This document shows, piece by piece, positions 1-12,669 of a DNA stretch of 64,000 nt. A program made the position numbers and the translations under genes. The stretch's first letter is position 1. The number at the start of each line of letters is the position of its first letter. The DNA comes from Daphnia pulex (Eukaryota; Arthropoda; Branchiopoda; Diplostraca; Daphniidae), in contig NC_060022.1 of NCBI RefSeq assembly GCF_021134715.1, forward strand, positions 67,001 to 131,000, given 5' to 3'. The notes below the pieces were generated by a model that was not told the DNA's origin, did no database searches, and worked only from the letters and a program-made list of their open reading frames with translations.

Positions 1-1150
1 CGTCGCTCAATTTCAACGAAGATACTTTGAAGTGGACGACGAACTAGTCAGTGTTATTACGGATATTGAAGGTAGATTTGGTGCCATAACTTGATGATAA
101 TCTCATATCCTGATTCGTTTTCTTTGTCCGGCTTTCTAGATGATGACCTCAGTAGCAGTACGGGCTATCACAATGCCTTGCCGTTAGAAGTTCACGGAGC
201 TGGATATAATCAAATGGCCATGGTCTCGAACGCTAAAGCCTTTCGACTGGTGCGTTTGTAGCGATTTAACTTGTTAATACTAAATACTTTTATTTTTTAA
301 TGGATTTTGTTATATTTAATTCTGCAGAAATTACCTCATGTCTGCGTTAAACAGATGAGCATAGACACTGAACAATTTTGTCATGAAATGGCACAACGAC
401 TATGCACTCAAGCGCAAAAGAAATATTGGTTTTGCAGTGATTTCAACGTAGAAATTATCGATTTATGTCTCGAAACAAATGACGTCGTAGCAGCTGGTAA
501 GTGTCTTTTCTCTGCACCAAAAAGCGTGTGGTGGTCATCACTCATTTTATGAGATTGCATGTGACGAATATCAATTATATTGCTATTACTATATTTTCAG
601 CTTATATGCTTGTCGAAGCAGATGTCCCACGGACCAATCAGTAAGTTTTTTTTCTTCCTTTTTTTTGTAAGGCGATTAACGCTAAATCATTTTCCTTCTC
701 TGCAGGAAAATGCAACGATGTTTGTGCCAAGCTAGCGTCTTTTTCGCCTGGAATACGGAAACCGGACAGCATCGAATCATTGATTACGATTTACCCGTTG
801 AGATTGCAACACTTTCTACCCAAAACCAATCGGTTTCTACCAGGTAACTATTTTATTACAAGATAATACTTGACGATTTAACCGATGTGTTATGTCTTTA
901 ATCCTTGAATCGATAGATCCGGTTGGCATCCAGCCAAAGATATTGGCCGACGTTTACGGAAAGAACTAATGACTCCAGAAAAACCCGTTTACACTCTGAC
1001 AAACATCCCCGAACTTACAGGTTTATTTGCAATAATTCATATGTTATTGATTTTATGTTAACTTTCCTTTCCTTTACAGGGCGATCGTTCAATGTAATCT
1101 ATGATCCATCTCGAACATTCGCTATTGTCTTGTATGACAAGAAATATTAA
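1..1150 (+). CDS. C-terminal part of an unrecognised conserved-looking protein
   Basis: Seven exons splice in frame with GT-AG borders: 1-71, 140-249, 328-496, 601-640, 706-843, 917-1020 and 1080-1150. The gene enters the window from the left, so only its last ~235 codons are seen. The C-terminus reads FNVIYDPSRTFAIVLYDKKY and then stops. There is no signal peptide, membrane segment or catalytic motif that I recognise. The Cys-rich stretch around 706-770 (QRCLCQASVFFAW) and the HGAGYNQMAMVSNAKAFRL segment look conserved in style. The short introns and lack of lesions argue for a live gene. The 3' end faces the sorting nexin gene on the other strand, so the two genes converge. I can assign neither family nor function. 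Confidence 0.7.
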
Positions 1151-1369
1151 AACGATTATTATGTTACTAGACTCTTTGTTATTACAATTTTCGATATAAC
1201 ATGTGATACAATAAGGAGGAACGCTGACGTTTAAGGCAAGTTTAAATCTGTGCTTGAGATTCGTTTTTCACTATAGGCAACGCTTTTGACCAAGCATTTA
1301 ATGACTAAACCAAAATATTTCAAATGTTACTTGAGTGAAGCAATCAACAAATTAGTTACTTTAACATAC

Positions 1370-3200
1370 CTGTTCATACATCTTGATGTGCAAGTCAGCC
1401 ATTTCTTGTAAAATATTCTTCAGGTCCCGTGACTTGACTTGGTTCCAGCGTTCAAAATCGGCGCGCAAATTTTCGTTAGCACATTCCATTTTATCTCGGC
1501 TTACCTAAAATTTAAAAAAATAATTTTCAGTGCTACCACGTACTACCAGACCAGTACCCTCCAAAAATGATATGCTCACCTCGACTTGCACGGCCAGCGT
1601 ACTAGCGCCGGTCTCTAGCTGTTGCATTCGTTGTTGTTGAACTTGCTCCGGGCTTTTCCACATATTCATCCCGAACATTACGGGATGGTCGCTAAGCGGG
1701 GCAGTTTCCAACTGTAAGTATTTACCCATTCCAGATAGCTATATTTCGAGTTGAAGAATAGTTTATAAATCGTATTATTTTACTTGTGTCTGTTCGGCCT
1801 TCACACGGCATAACTGTTCCATTTGAACTTCATAATCAATTTGGGCATTATCTCGATTGCGAAGAGAGTCCTTGGCGGCTTCGGTATACAATCCGTACTC
1901 ATGGAGGGGCTTACAAAATCCAAGTTCAAAGTTAAGCTAGTGCACGTCAAAATAATTTAAAATCCTGTTACCACTGAGAGACTTGGTTTCTGACAGTCAA
2001 CTAATTTGCGTTGAGCATCAGCGCAAGTAATCGCTGCCTCTCCAATAGCTTGTAATCCCTGAGACAAATTCGGTTCGTAGGCCTGCCATTGGTTGAGAAT
2101 AGGCTGCACCATTTGTAAATCCTGTAGGTAGGCTTTTCGAATTTTGGAAACGTAAAAAAAGCATAGTTCATTAACTGAGATTACGAAAATAAATTGAAAG
2201 CAGTAATACCTGTACGCTCTTTCTGGATTCTCTGACCAATCTTTTCCATAGTGCGAATCTTCTCCGACAATTTGTCGACATATTCACTCATCTTTTCAAA
2301 TTCTACTGTTCTTCCTTTAGCGACATAAGACGAAGCCATATTTTGTAGAGACTCACTCATTTTGCCAAACAGCCCAAAACCAGCGAATGACTTTTTGAAT
2401 GTAGAAAACTCCTAACAGATAACAGTTGGTTTTTAAGTTGTGTGATTCGCATTTCAAAATATAGACTTACCACTGGAGTGTCAATCAGGAATGCTTCAAA
2501 CTTTTTGTCGCAGCTCAAAACGGGATGATCTGCAAGACGATTAAGGAATCTGTGAAGTAGTTGCATTCTTGAAGTGATGAAATCGCGATCATATCTGTCG
2601 ATCTGTTCAAACAAGGAGTGCTTCTCAGGAAGTGGAGGTACTATAAGTGTTGGATAGCACAATGAAAGTTGGTTTCTGAGCCACTCAAAGTCGGAATATC
2701 GACGGCGAACCACATAGTTTTGCTTTTCAAATTCAATCCGACTAGTCTATGAAAAAGAAACCAAAATTAACCAAAAACAATAGACCAAAAGAAAAAGAAA
2801 AACTTACCTTTGTAGAGACTTGGTAACTACATGGCATTTTTTAATAGTTTTTCCAATATCACATTAATTTTACTGATTTTATTATGAACATTATAATTAT
2901 TACTTTATTAGTTACCTAATGTAAGTTTCAAATGGTGTAACATGTTTCTGAGGCTGGTCTAACAGAACCTGCAAATCACGAAGATCATTTTGATTGAATG
3001 TGCCCTTCATTAGATCTCCAGCATTCTCGATCTCCGTCAAGGCTTCAATCGTATTGGAGTTTCTCTACCAAAAAATAAAATTAAAAAAACAAGTAATCTT
3101 TACTAATTTGTTAACAATAAATATATAAGTGTTGTAAACATACCATTCTATCTGTATGATCTACATAATCTCCCTCTAAATTGTCTGAACCTGCTGACAT
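1370..3200 (-). CDS. Sorting nexin of the SNX7/SNX30 type (PX-BAR)
   Basis: The start is ATG at 3200-3198 (MSAGSDNLEGDYVDHTDRM). Exons run leftward: 3144-3200, 2916-3064, 2808-2826, 2471-2746, then further exons to about 1370. The PX domain lies in 2471-2826: after YQVSTK it reads VVRRRYSDFEWLR, with VPPLPEK and FLNRLADHPVLS, the phosphoinositide-binding core. The Arg of RRYSDF and the PPLP loop are the expected binding elements. The downstream exons carry a long helical, charged C-terminal region (for example MASSYVAKGRTVEFEKMSEY and KMECANENLRADFERWNQVK) matching a BAR domain. The PPLPEK...HRFLNR..DHP pattern resembles SNX7/SNX30 more than SNX4. Such proteins bind PI3P membranes on endosomes and act in endosome-to-Golgi or recycling transport. 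The last exon after MYEQ (donor at 1369) is not resolved; the true stop is probably at about 1182-1244. Confidence 0.85.
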
Positions 3201-3858
3201 TTTGTTTCGTCTCTCAGATACTTTTCCAAAGTGAACTTTTCCAGGAACAAAGTAGGAGTTATACACTGATTAGATTTCGTACAATTTGTGTTTCTCAACT
3301 TGGATTACAGGTTGGAGGTTGACATATGTCAGCTGCTTTTTCGGGTGCTGACTTGTTCATTTCGCCATCTAGAGGCAACAGCCTTGACGAGCTTCGTATT
3401 GTGACTTGTAGGTGGCAGTGCGGACGCGTATTCCCAGAAAAAAACAAATTTCCCACTCCCCATAGAACCGAAAATCCCGAACCACGAGAGACAAAAAAAT
3501 CTCGTGAAGAAAACAGACGTAACCCAGCAACGGTCAAGGGAACAGCAAACCTTCATACCTCATCGCGTAATTCATTCTACTAAGTTGTAAACAAACCCAG
3601 TTATGTTTAAGGTGCAAGGACAAGATAGTGGTGTCTTGGAAACGTAAACATGATATTGGCCGTTTTTTGTTTTAACAGTGTGTCGAATCGATTCCAACGT
3701 GCCACTCCTATCAGAGTTGATAAGTTTCTCTTTTAGACCAGTGAATCCAAATGAAAGTTTCCGTTCCCCACGTAACGTTGAAACTATTCGAGACTGGAAG
3801 ATTTTTACCCTATTGTTCAACTTGACCTCATTTTATTACCAACAAAAGAACATAAACC
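3201..3858. promoter_or_regulatory. Head-to-head intergenic region, likely bidirectional promoter
   Basis: These ~660 bp separate the start codons of the sorting nexin (-) and the PP2C-like gene (+). No coding exon is supported here; the short open frames overlap on both strands. The segment includes CGCCATCTAGAGGCAAC at about 3361-3377, a GCCATCTAG motif that recurs upstream of other genes in the window. Transcription start sites cannot be placed from the sequence alone. Confidence 0.45.
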
Positions 3859-6800
3859 ATGCCATCCATCAAACAAAAATTTGCTGGATTCTTTCGACAA
3901 ATCTCCAATTCTGGAGGTGGAGAATGTTTAGAAAATGCTAACCAAATCAAACCCATTCATCCTTCTGACAGCAATAGTGGTTGCTTTATACATCGATACC
4001 TCAACGGGTAAGGTTTCCCCAACTTGACACTTTATTTGTTTTTTTTTTTGAAATTCTGAATTTAATGTTTTATAATTGAGCATTGGCCTTGAGGGCAAAC
4101 CCACTTTCCAATCATTAGCATAGAAAACAATGTTGTTTTTTCTGCATTAGCTATTGTCTGTATTCTGGAAATGTGCCACGTGTAAATGTATGTAATTATT
4201 TATTCCTTTTTCCATCCATTACAGAGAAACTCGTTTGAAACAGCCTGACATTTTGTTTGGCAGGACAGGACAGGAACTTCCTTGTTTACGGTTGTGCACA
4301 CTTCAAGGTGAAATAATAGCCACACACACAGGTCCAGATGGAGGATTGACAACCGTCAATCGAGGACAACGAGGCCACGTGACCAGCCAAGATCCCGATG
4401 TTTCTTACATCGACAGCGAGGACGATGTAGGATCTCCTCCCACGACAAATAGTTCAGAACCTACCTCAAACAGCGGTAAGTTTTTCTTGTCATAACATGT
4501 AATATTAGTTGAGAGACATGTTGTTGGAAAATCGTGCCGACTTGTTGTTAGCTGGGCGAAGCCGAAGTGCTGAATTGGTGACTATTCGTGCCATGGGTCA
4601 GACCTTCCTGGTACGGAATCACCTGCCTCCAACACCACCACCACCCCAACCACCGAGACAATTCATTCCTACTCTTTCATCACCTCCCACGTCACCTAAC
4701 GTTGCGATGGCAACGCCCGTTGACCCTCAAAACATCGACCATACTCGATTGTCGGATGACGATGACGATGAATTATCCACCGTCTGCGAAGATCCATCCC
4801 AACCCACGTCCAGTCCTTGTTCCTCTACCTCGCCTCCCATAATCACCAGCGCCTCCACATGCGCCGACCAATCGGACGACTATCAGGATTTCTTGTCTAA
4901 ATTTGGCATCTTGAGCCTTCCGCTTCATCCGTCGCTTGATCGTCACTCGGTGGTTCAGATCGACTCACCTGACGATACACTCATCTCTGGCTCTTTGAGT
5001 CCCTTTCTCGATCAACTTGATCCCCTTCTTACGCCGGATGTGCCGCCGTCCGTCGGTGGTAAGTGTTCGAACATCCTTCCTTTTCCCCCCCACCAACCGA
5101 CCTCTTTTCACCCATCCATCTGTGCAGTTGATGTCGATGTCGTGACTGAAAGACGCAGCCGTTATTTATTTTTTTCCTCTTTTGTTTGACTACCGACGTG
5201 ATATTATTATTACAACCATTTTATGCCTACACCAAGTTGAGTTGATTGAACAGACACCATAAAAAGCCAACGACGGGGGCTTCCGACATAACGAGCGTTC
5301 CCGGTCTAATGATGTGTATAAGGCGTGGTTTGTGGGTCGCTTTTGATAGTTTTGACACATTTTATCCGTATGCTTTTTTTCTCTTTTTTCTCCAACGCTA
5401 TGACGTCATTGGCCAGTGAGGGAATCGTGTTAGTATGATACGGGTCACATGACTCTTGCCTAGTTTTGACAGTGCCACATGGCACTTGCATGGCTTCCTA
5501 TAACGGCTGGCGACGACTCCTTTTTCTTCTATTTTCATTCTGATCGATCTGTCTCCGATTTCCGCTCGCTGTGTTCATGTGACATGCACCACCTGAATGC
5601 GACCACTTGCATGCTAAGCTGTTAGGAGGGGACGTAAATTACCGGAAGAATCTATACAGTCCTGCTGAACACAATGGGGCGTCGACGCCCATATGACTGT
5701 AACGGAATCATAGTTGGCTTGGTGTTTTGACGGCCCTAATTTTTTATTTATTTAACATTACGTCACACTTCTTCCAAGAAGAATAGCTCTTTTGTATTGA
5801 CTACTAACGTTGATTTATAAATGACACAGTAAGCGCTGCTGGCCAGTCGGAACCGCTGTCGGACCAATATCTTGCCAACCAAGAAGAATCGTTAGCCAAA
5901 GAACCTGAGCCACCAGCCACTACCACAGAGGCTACAGAGCCCGAAATTGAGATTGCAGGCGTCGTGAATTGGAACAGGCCAAGCGGGATCGCATTTGGAG
6001 CAGCCACGTCGCTCTACGAACGGCATCCCGTCTCTGGGGAAACGGCTGGCAATCCACTGGCAGATGTAAGCCACAACACTTTTCTAAATGAACTTTCCCC
6101 CCTGGCCGTTCATATTGATTATTCATTTTCCCTTTTAGGCATTCGCCATCGTGACACGCTCTAACAACGCCCTGCTGTGCCTGGCCGATGGAGTCAATTG
6201 GGGTGAGAGAGCTGCGCTGGCTGCTCGCAGTGCAATTCACGGTGCTATGGATTATCTGAATCGAGCTCTCTTTACTTCCACCACAAACAGCCGCCAGTTA
6301 ACCACCAGCGTAAGTTATAATGAGGCTGGCCGAATAAGTACATGTTCTTCTTAACTCGTGCCTATTGTTTATTGCAGGATGTCTTCTTATCGCTGCTGCG
6401 CTCATTTCACGCGGCTCACAGCATGATCTTGCAGGAGGGCGGATTATTGACTACTCTGACAGCCGCTGTAGTAGCTCAAATGGACCAGTCTAGCTTACAA
6501 AATGCTCTTTACACGGGCTCGGATAATAGCAACAGCGCTAAATTCGCTGTATGTGTATGCAATGTGGGCGATTCGTTGGCTTACGTCTACAGTCCCAAAC
6601 ATGGCGTCAGAGAGATAACGCACGGTAATAATTTAGTGCTCATCAATCTGTCAACACTATCCAGTCACTCTAGTGCTGCTCATTCTTCTTCTCTAGGCTC
6701 ACACGACGTTCAATCCATGCGAGACATGAGGGATGCTTTGGGAGCCTTGGGACCAGTGGACGGGCAGAATCCGGAGCTCAATAATTTGACGTGTTCTATG

Positions 6801-7445
6801 ACAGTGATTGAAGAAGGAGACATTGTTTTTCTGACGTCAGACGGCATTTCGGACAATTTCGATCCGGTTGTGGGGAAATTTGTTGTTGCCCGGAAGCCGG
6901 ATAAAATTGTTCCACTGCCGAATGGTGCCAAACAAACCGCTAAACCGCCAAATAGAAGTACGTATACATTACATTTTTACAGCTATTCCCTACGTTTCTA
7001 TACTAAAATAAAAAGAATGTTTACTTGGAAAAAAACAGATTTACCAACAGTCGAAGCATTCCAAAGACATGAACTCACCCTGCTGCGGATGGAGGACATA
7101 TTGCGCAACGGTATGATGCCGACCAACGACAACGGGAATCACCTGAAAGCCCAACAGCTGTGCGAGGATCTAGTCGATTTCGCCACTCGTCTGACGACGG
7201 CCAAGCGGCGGCTGCTGGAAGATCTCGAGCTCTACGTGGACCAAGATGGCAAAACACTGGATGCCGAGGAGCAGAAAATTCGACGGCGTAAAATCTGCGA
7301 GCGTTTGGCGATGATTCCCGGCAAGCTGGATCACGCCACCTGCGTGGCCTACGAAGCTCGAATTCAACCGGTTACCGGTACGGAAGCGGATGCCTTGACC
7401 CATCAAATGGTGGCCAGCTATCCCTTCCGTGAATCGTCCATTTAG
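3859..7445 (+). CDS. PP2C-like domain protein (CG9801 family), probable pseudophosphatase
   Basis: Eight exons: 3859-4007, 4225-4475, 4516-5058, 5830-6065, 6139-6309, 6378-6624, 6697-6957 and 7039-7445. They total 755 codons with consistent phases, giving 754 aa. The N-terminus ([20 protein letters not shown]) and middle are Pro/Ser/acidic and look disordered. The PP2C fold occupies the C-terminal half. [10 protein letters not shown] stands in for the canonical DGHGG metal site, and [20 protein letters not shown] and [11 protein letters not shown] match the later Asp motifs, so several metal-binding Asp residues remain. Insect relatives are annotated as PP2C-like domain-containing protein CG9801, whose role is poorly known. 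The altered first metal motif means activity is uncertain. The exon 3 acceptor (AG at 4514-4515) was chosen because the nearer AG at 4507-4508 puts the reading out of frame. The gene shares its upstream region with the sorting nexin. Confidence 0.85.
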
Positions 7446-9239
7446 AAGAAGTGAGGTCCCTCCGGGCTCAATGCCGAGCATGAAATGTAATTTGGAACCC
7501 CAAGTGATCGCGTGCCCCGCCATATAACGGACCCTTGCCGCCCACCTTAACCGGTTACTACACTCTAATTTATCCTAACAATTCTTTTAACCATATTTTA
7601 ACCATTACTGGTATATGCCACTTCTTTATAGTATTCATTTTTTAAAAGTTATCTATTCACAGTGGGGTCATTCTTTAACGTCCATTTCCCTTATATCGTG
7701 ACTCGTGTGGGTGAACGATCAAGGGGAAAAAAATGACACCACTAAATCACTGTCGCCCAAATTCTTTTTCTTTTACCTGTAGTTGACGCTGTAGCCTTTA
7801 AAAGACAATTCAAAGATAATCAATGGCGATATGCGTCGCTACCGCTTGCACAATCTAACCGATTGGTAAAAATTCATTTCCTTCTTTTTTTATTAGACTC
7901 TGCAGTATTTGAACCGAACATCTGGTCGCTTTTTATTTTTTTCAAAATTCTGCTGGCTGAATGATTTTTGAATGTTTGTAAATACACCTAGCGCAGTCTT
8001 TCGCTATTTACAATCATACGAAATTTGGGAAATTCTCGCTTAAGGTTTAGCGTCTTTTTCTCCGTATGTTTTTGATCACGAGATTGAAAATGCTTCAGGT
8101 TAAGAATGCGTCTATTTTCTGGGGGGAATAACTCACGCACCAAGGATCGATGGTATACACCGTATGCGTGCAACTTTCCTTTGATTCGTCGAATTGAGCG
8201 AGTTAAATTTATGGGTTAGCGCCAATGGCTGCAATTCTTTATTGTGTCATATTCCTTGGGTTTCTTCCTTTTGAAAATACTCGGAAGTAAAAAAGCCATT
8301 CGACCTCGTTCCCTTTTGTTTGACCGAGAGTCCCTTATATTCGCCTTTTTTTTTCTTGGGAACCCTAGTGCTCGATCACCTACCAAAAGTTTCACATGCT
8401 ACTCGCTATGGACGAGTCACGCGGGACTTTTGTGTGCACGACCAATGCCCCAAAAGTATGTATATGTGTGTGGAAACGTTCCGGTACTTCCTCTACTTAT
8501 ACTTTATAAGTACTGGAATGAGAAAAGAAAAGAAAAAAGCAATTTAAAGTGGAATCGGAACCAAGAAAAATTGTAATAATAAGTCGCCCAATTGGATTCG
8601 ATGGCACGAAGAACTCGCTGACCTTATTTCGGTATTACAACTATTCCATCTTTATAATTGATTTTTTTTTTTTGTAATAACTTTTATTTGTTTTAGCATT
8701 TCAAGTTATGACATTTCTCAATGAGTTGATCCCTGTTGATGGAGCAGAAATTGGAGACCGTACAAACTTTGGTACGTCGAACAAAGGGTTAAAAAGTTGG
8801 GTTTTTCTTTTGAATTGCAAGTTGGCCCGCGCATATCCGTCTTTATGTTCGTGATCCATCTGAACTATATGGATGGGTTAAGACATATGCAAGAAAAAGA
8901 AAAGTAATGCACCTATTGTACATACGTGAAAAGAGCTGGGAAGGGCGGCGCAACTCCGCCGCGTCGGCCAACCTCCCTGAACTGTAGTAGCCTATGTCCG
9001 GTTACGTTAACGTTCCTAACTCTGCGCTCTATCGTGCCATCCTCGTGAAACGGAAATAAGAACTGAGCGACTAACTTTCCTACCTGACAGTCGGTAGTTT
9101 GCTTACCAACAAACTCAGGTGTGGTGTGTGTTCCCCAAAGCAACTCCAAACGGTGAGTTCATTTGATTTCAATTCTCTCTCTCTAAATTGACTAAAAACA
9201 TTTTTTTTTCATGCTCTGTCAAGCGTGTAGGTGTATTAG
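7446..9239. other. Intergenic/3' UTR region, no supported gene
   Basis: I see no spliced coding chain here. The region is AT-rich with short overlapping frames on both strands. It probably contains the 3' UTR of the PP2C-like gene at its left end and 5' UTR or promoter of the endonuclease-domain gene at its right end. A possible splice acceptor (TATTAG) sits directly before the ATG at 9240, so an upstream non-coding exon of that gene is likely. Confidence 0.4.
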
Positions 9240-12149
9240 ATGGTTGGATTAAGTGATGTAAATAAGGCGGAAGCAGGAAGCAACATCCGGAACCGAACGA
9301 GCCGACTGAACCGGTCGTCGGAAGCCATGAAATCAGCCAAAGAGAACGGAGGCTACGATTCGAGCGGAGGTGGTGGTCCGACGAATCACATCAAGAGGGG
9401 AACTGCGACGGTGCACGAATTGCAAGACCAGCACGTCGTCAGTATGGAGGAATCGCTTCTGGCGAATAACCGTTGCGTCGAGCAGCTCATGCTGGAAGAC
9501 AGCAGCAGCAGCACGCAGAGCAACCCGGTCGATCCTTACGAGATGATGATCCAACAGCAACCCTCGCCGCATCGCACACCTCGGCAGCATCAGACGTTGC
9601 ATCAAAAGCCTCCACATCACGTGGTGCCCATTACCAACCGCAAACTGGAAGAAAGTAAAGAGACCTCCTCGCCGAAGCGATGGGGAAAGAATATTGAAGA
9701 GAGCATCAGCGGCATTCTCAAAAGACTGGATCAATTGGCCGCCGATCATGAGCAGCATGGAGGTAAGTTGTTTTTTCGTTTTTCATTTATAACATCACTT
9801 GTTTTTTTTTTTTAAGCCATCGCCTTGGCAACCCTAATTTGACTAGAAATTAAGGAGTACTAAACCTTGTTATATTCTGATTAGTCGGGTCGTCGTTCAT
9901 TTGCATTTTACTACACGACATGTTTATTATTTTAGATGCGATTATTATTTTTTTTTTCTGAAATGAGACGCGTATGGGTTAGTATTTTATTAGAGTAATT
10001 ATTTGATGGCTGTGCGTGAGTTATTTAATAGGCCTAAAACCTCTCAGTTAATTGCAGACGAAGCGATGGGCTACAGTACCAAAAGTACCGGTCGGTAGTA
10101 TAAACACAACCCGGGGTTCAGGGACGTTTGACTAAGTAACAAAGAAAAGTAATCAAATGAAACAGTCGTTCAAATACCAGCAGCAGGACTTACTTGTTTG
10201 ATTAGTATTGCTACGCTCCATACCATCCAAGTAAACAAACAAAACAAAGTATAGTTAAAACTACCCACTGCGATATAGTACCGAATCAACCGATGTTGTG
10301 CCATATCCCTGGAGAACCCAGCACTGGCTAAATTATATTAGCGTTTTAGTGGAGTGAAGCACGGCAGTCGTAAACTCACCCGCGACGTTTCACAGATGCC
10401 AACTCTTGTAATGAATAATCAATAACCCGTATGGATGTGTATACAATTCTCATAAAAAAATCCTAAATTATCATAGCTGGACCTCCGTTCTTCCAAACTA
10501 TTAAGTCTTTTAATACGTCTGTGTTTTATCGTCATTTTCTGTGTTATACGACCTACTGCTGCCGTGACGAATTTTCATGCTTGACTCTCGTGCACTCGAG
10601 TCGTTTACGTATAGCGATTTGTTTAGATGGGCTTGTAAGACCCATGACATAAGACCCTTTCATGTCCGTATTCACATTATGAGTCAAAACAATGTCTTTT
10701 CCAATAGATGTAGGCAAGAAGAATGCTTTGATTGCACCCCAAGTACGAGCTGGACAAATCACGACTCACAAGGATCTGACTAGCGAACGACTGCAAAACA
10801 CTAAAGAAAAAGATCGGATGGCCAAGCGGATTGAAGAACTGGAAAAGATAGTTGAACGATTGACAAATGAGAATCGACAGTGGAAAACACGTTTAGAAGA
10901 CCTGATGGTTGAAAATCGACATTTGCAGCTGGTCAAGTATCCAGCTGATGAACTCAAATCTCGCTCGTCAGTTCTCCTGGCTGACATTAAGGGACGCCCT
11001 TCCGTCGTCCTAGCAGATCAAACGGGCAAACGAAACGATGCAGCGTGGATGTCACTGTGGAATGTTTTACCTCACGTTGGAGTTCCCAACGGTATTGAAG
11101 CCAACAGCTTCCAGCCACCGCATCCGGAAATATTACTCCGTTGTTTGCAAGTAAGCCAACCAAGCTGGATCCCTAGATGAGCTATTTCCGTCCGGAATTT
11201 GACGTTTTCCTTCTCTGCTTTTTCAACAGATTAATTTACAGCACAAGAAGAAAGCCATGGAAAGGACTAAGCGCTTGCTAGTGGATCGCAATATAGACAT
11301 TGCTCTGATTCAGGAGCCATATGCTCTGGGAACTGGCGCTCCTGAAATGTATGGCGTCCCACCCGGTTACACTGCCTATCACAATTTAACGGAGCATCAT
11401 ACATCTGGGGCGGCCGTCATCGCCAAAAACACGCTGCGAGCCAAAATGTGCAGTTACAGTCGTAACGATATCGCCGGGGTAAGAGATGTGTCTAACTAGA
11501 GGATCAATAGGGTGCTGCGCGTCGCATTCAAAGCGATCATTTATTACGGCCGTAATTCCGACAGATTCAATTGAGATCGGGCAATAAAACATACCACTTT
11601 TACTCGGTGTTCTGCCGACCAAGTTCGTTGAATCTCAGCTCGACGTTGCTGCCGCTTTTGGACCAAGCGCCTCCCACTTTGGTTATCGGGATGGATGCCA
11701 GCGCCAAGCACCCGAAATGGAACAACGGAATGGTATGTCACACAGCGAATGATAGATCCACCGGCGCAAAAGACAGAAAAACAAAATAAATCTGCCGCGT
11801 AGACGTGTAAAATAAATAAAAGCTATATAACGTTACAGGTCTATCGAAAGATTGATCAACGCGGACGAGAACTGGAACGACTGTTGGATCAATACGACAT
11901 GCATCTAGCCAGTCCGCCGCTCTACAAACTGAAATACATACCGGAAAATTATACATTCATCGATGTCACACTAGGCGGAGAAAACATTCAGTTTCACGAC
12001 TGGAAATTTTGGGAAGACTCTCTGTCAGATCACCCTTACGTTTTCTTTCAGGTAATAATTGCTCATCATTTTGGCAATGCGCCTAATTCAGGATCAAATT
12101 AGCTTTGCGTCTATATCTATATTTTTCTTGTCTCCTGCAGGTCGAGTAA
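9240..12149 (+). CDS. Coiled-coil protein with LINE-type endonuclease (EEP) domain, probably domesticated
   Basis: Six exons join perfectly: 9240-9762, 10708-11150, 11230-11478, 11565-11732, 11839-12051 and 12141-12149. They total 535 codons with no stop (534 aa). Residues 1-~175 are low-complexity and disordered, ending in ESISGILKRLDQLAADHEQH. Residues ~195-255 form a charged coiled coil (MAKRIEELEKIVERLTNENR). Residues ~315-534 are an endonuclease/exonuclease/phosphatase fold of the non-LTR retrotransposon kind. Visible catalytic motifs are Asn in LQINLQHKK, Glu in ALIQEPY, Asp in VIGMDASAKHPKW, Asp in TFIDVTLGG and the SDH of SLSDHPY. The usual Asn of the DxN motif is Ser (DAS). The protein stops 8 codons after SDH; no reverse transcriptase follows. 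Four introns cut the nuclease domain, which a recent LINE copy would not have, so a host gene is inferred. An alternative start exists at 10692 (MSFPIDVGKK) reading directly into exon 2. Target and function are unknown. Confidence 0.85.
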
Positions 12150-12669
12150 AGATAAATCCATCCAAGCATTCAGAGTCGTTTATGCACATACCTTTTCCAC
12201 CATTGAATCAAGTTTGAAAATAACACTATATATATTATTGATGTGTAGCAAACTGGTAGTTTGTCATCGGATCTCTAAAACTTGGTTTTGACCTAAATTC
12301 AACTTTAGATTGAAAAAGTAAGTATTTCATCCTTTTTCCCTTTTCCGCAGCAGCACAACGCCCTTCTAATAAAAATCGAGATAACGGATGTTCATTAATA
12401 TTGTCATGGGTTGTTTTCATGTTCAATTGCGATGTAAGGCTAAACTTTTACATCGTGTTCCATAATCGATGTAAATATGTTGTGAATACACGTTTTGGCA
12501 TTGAAATGGTTAATTTTTTATTTGCTTACGTCAACCCTACGATAAAAATAATATTGTTTAGTGATTACGTTAATCCCTTGGACATGCGGTTGGGTCGGCC
12601 AATTTAGTCGACAACAGCACCCCTACTTTTTTACGTTGCCAAACAAAGCTGAATCCTATCCTATCAAAA
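12150..12669. other. AT-rich spacer without supported gene
   Basis: These ~520 bp lie between the stop of the endonuclease-domain gene and the telomere-type array. They probably carry its 3' UTR. No coding chain, RNA gene or mobile-element terminus is visible. Confidence 0.4.

Noticed and set aside
9240-12149. Simple truncated LINE copy
   Set aside because: Four introns interrupt the nuclease domain, the frame is intact over 534 codons and a non-LINE N-terminus is spliced on; a dead LINE fragment would not show this.
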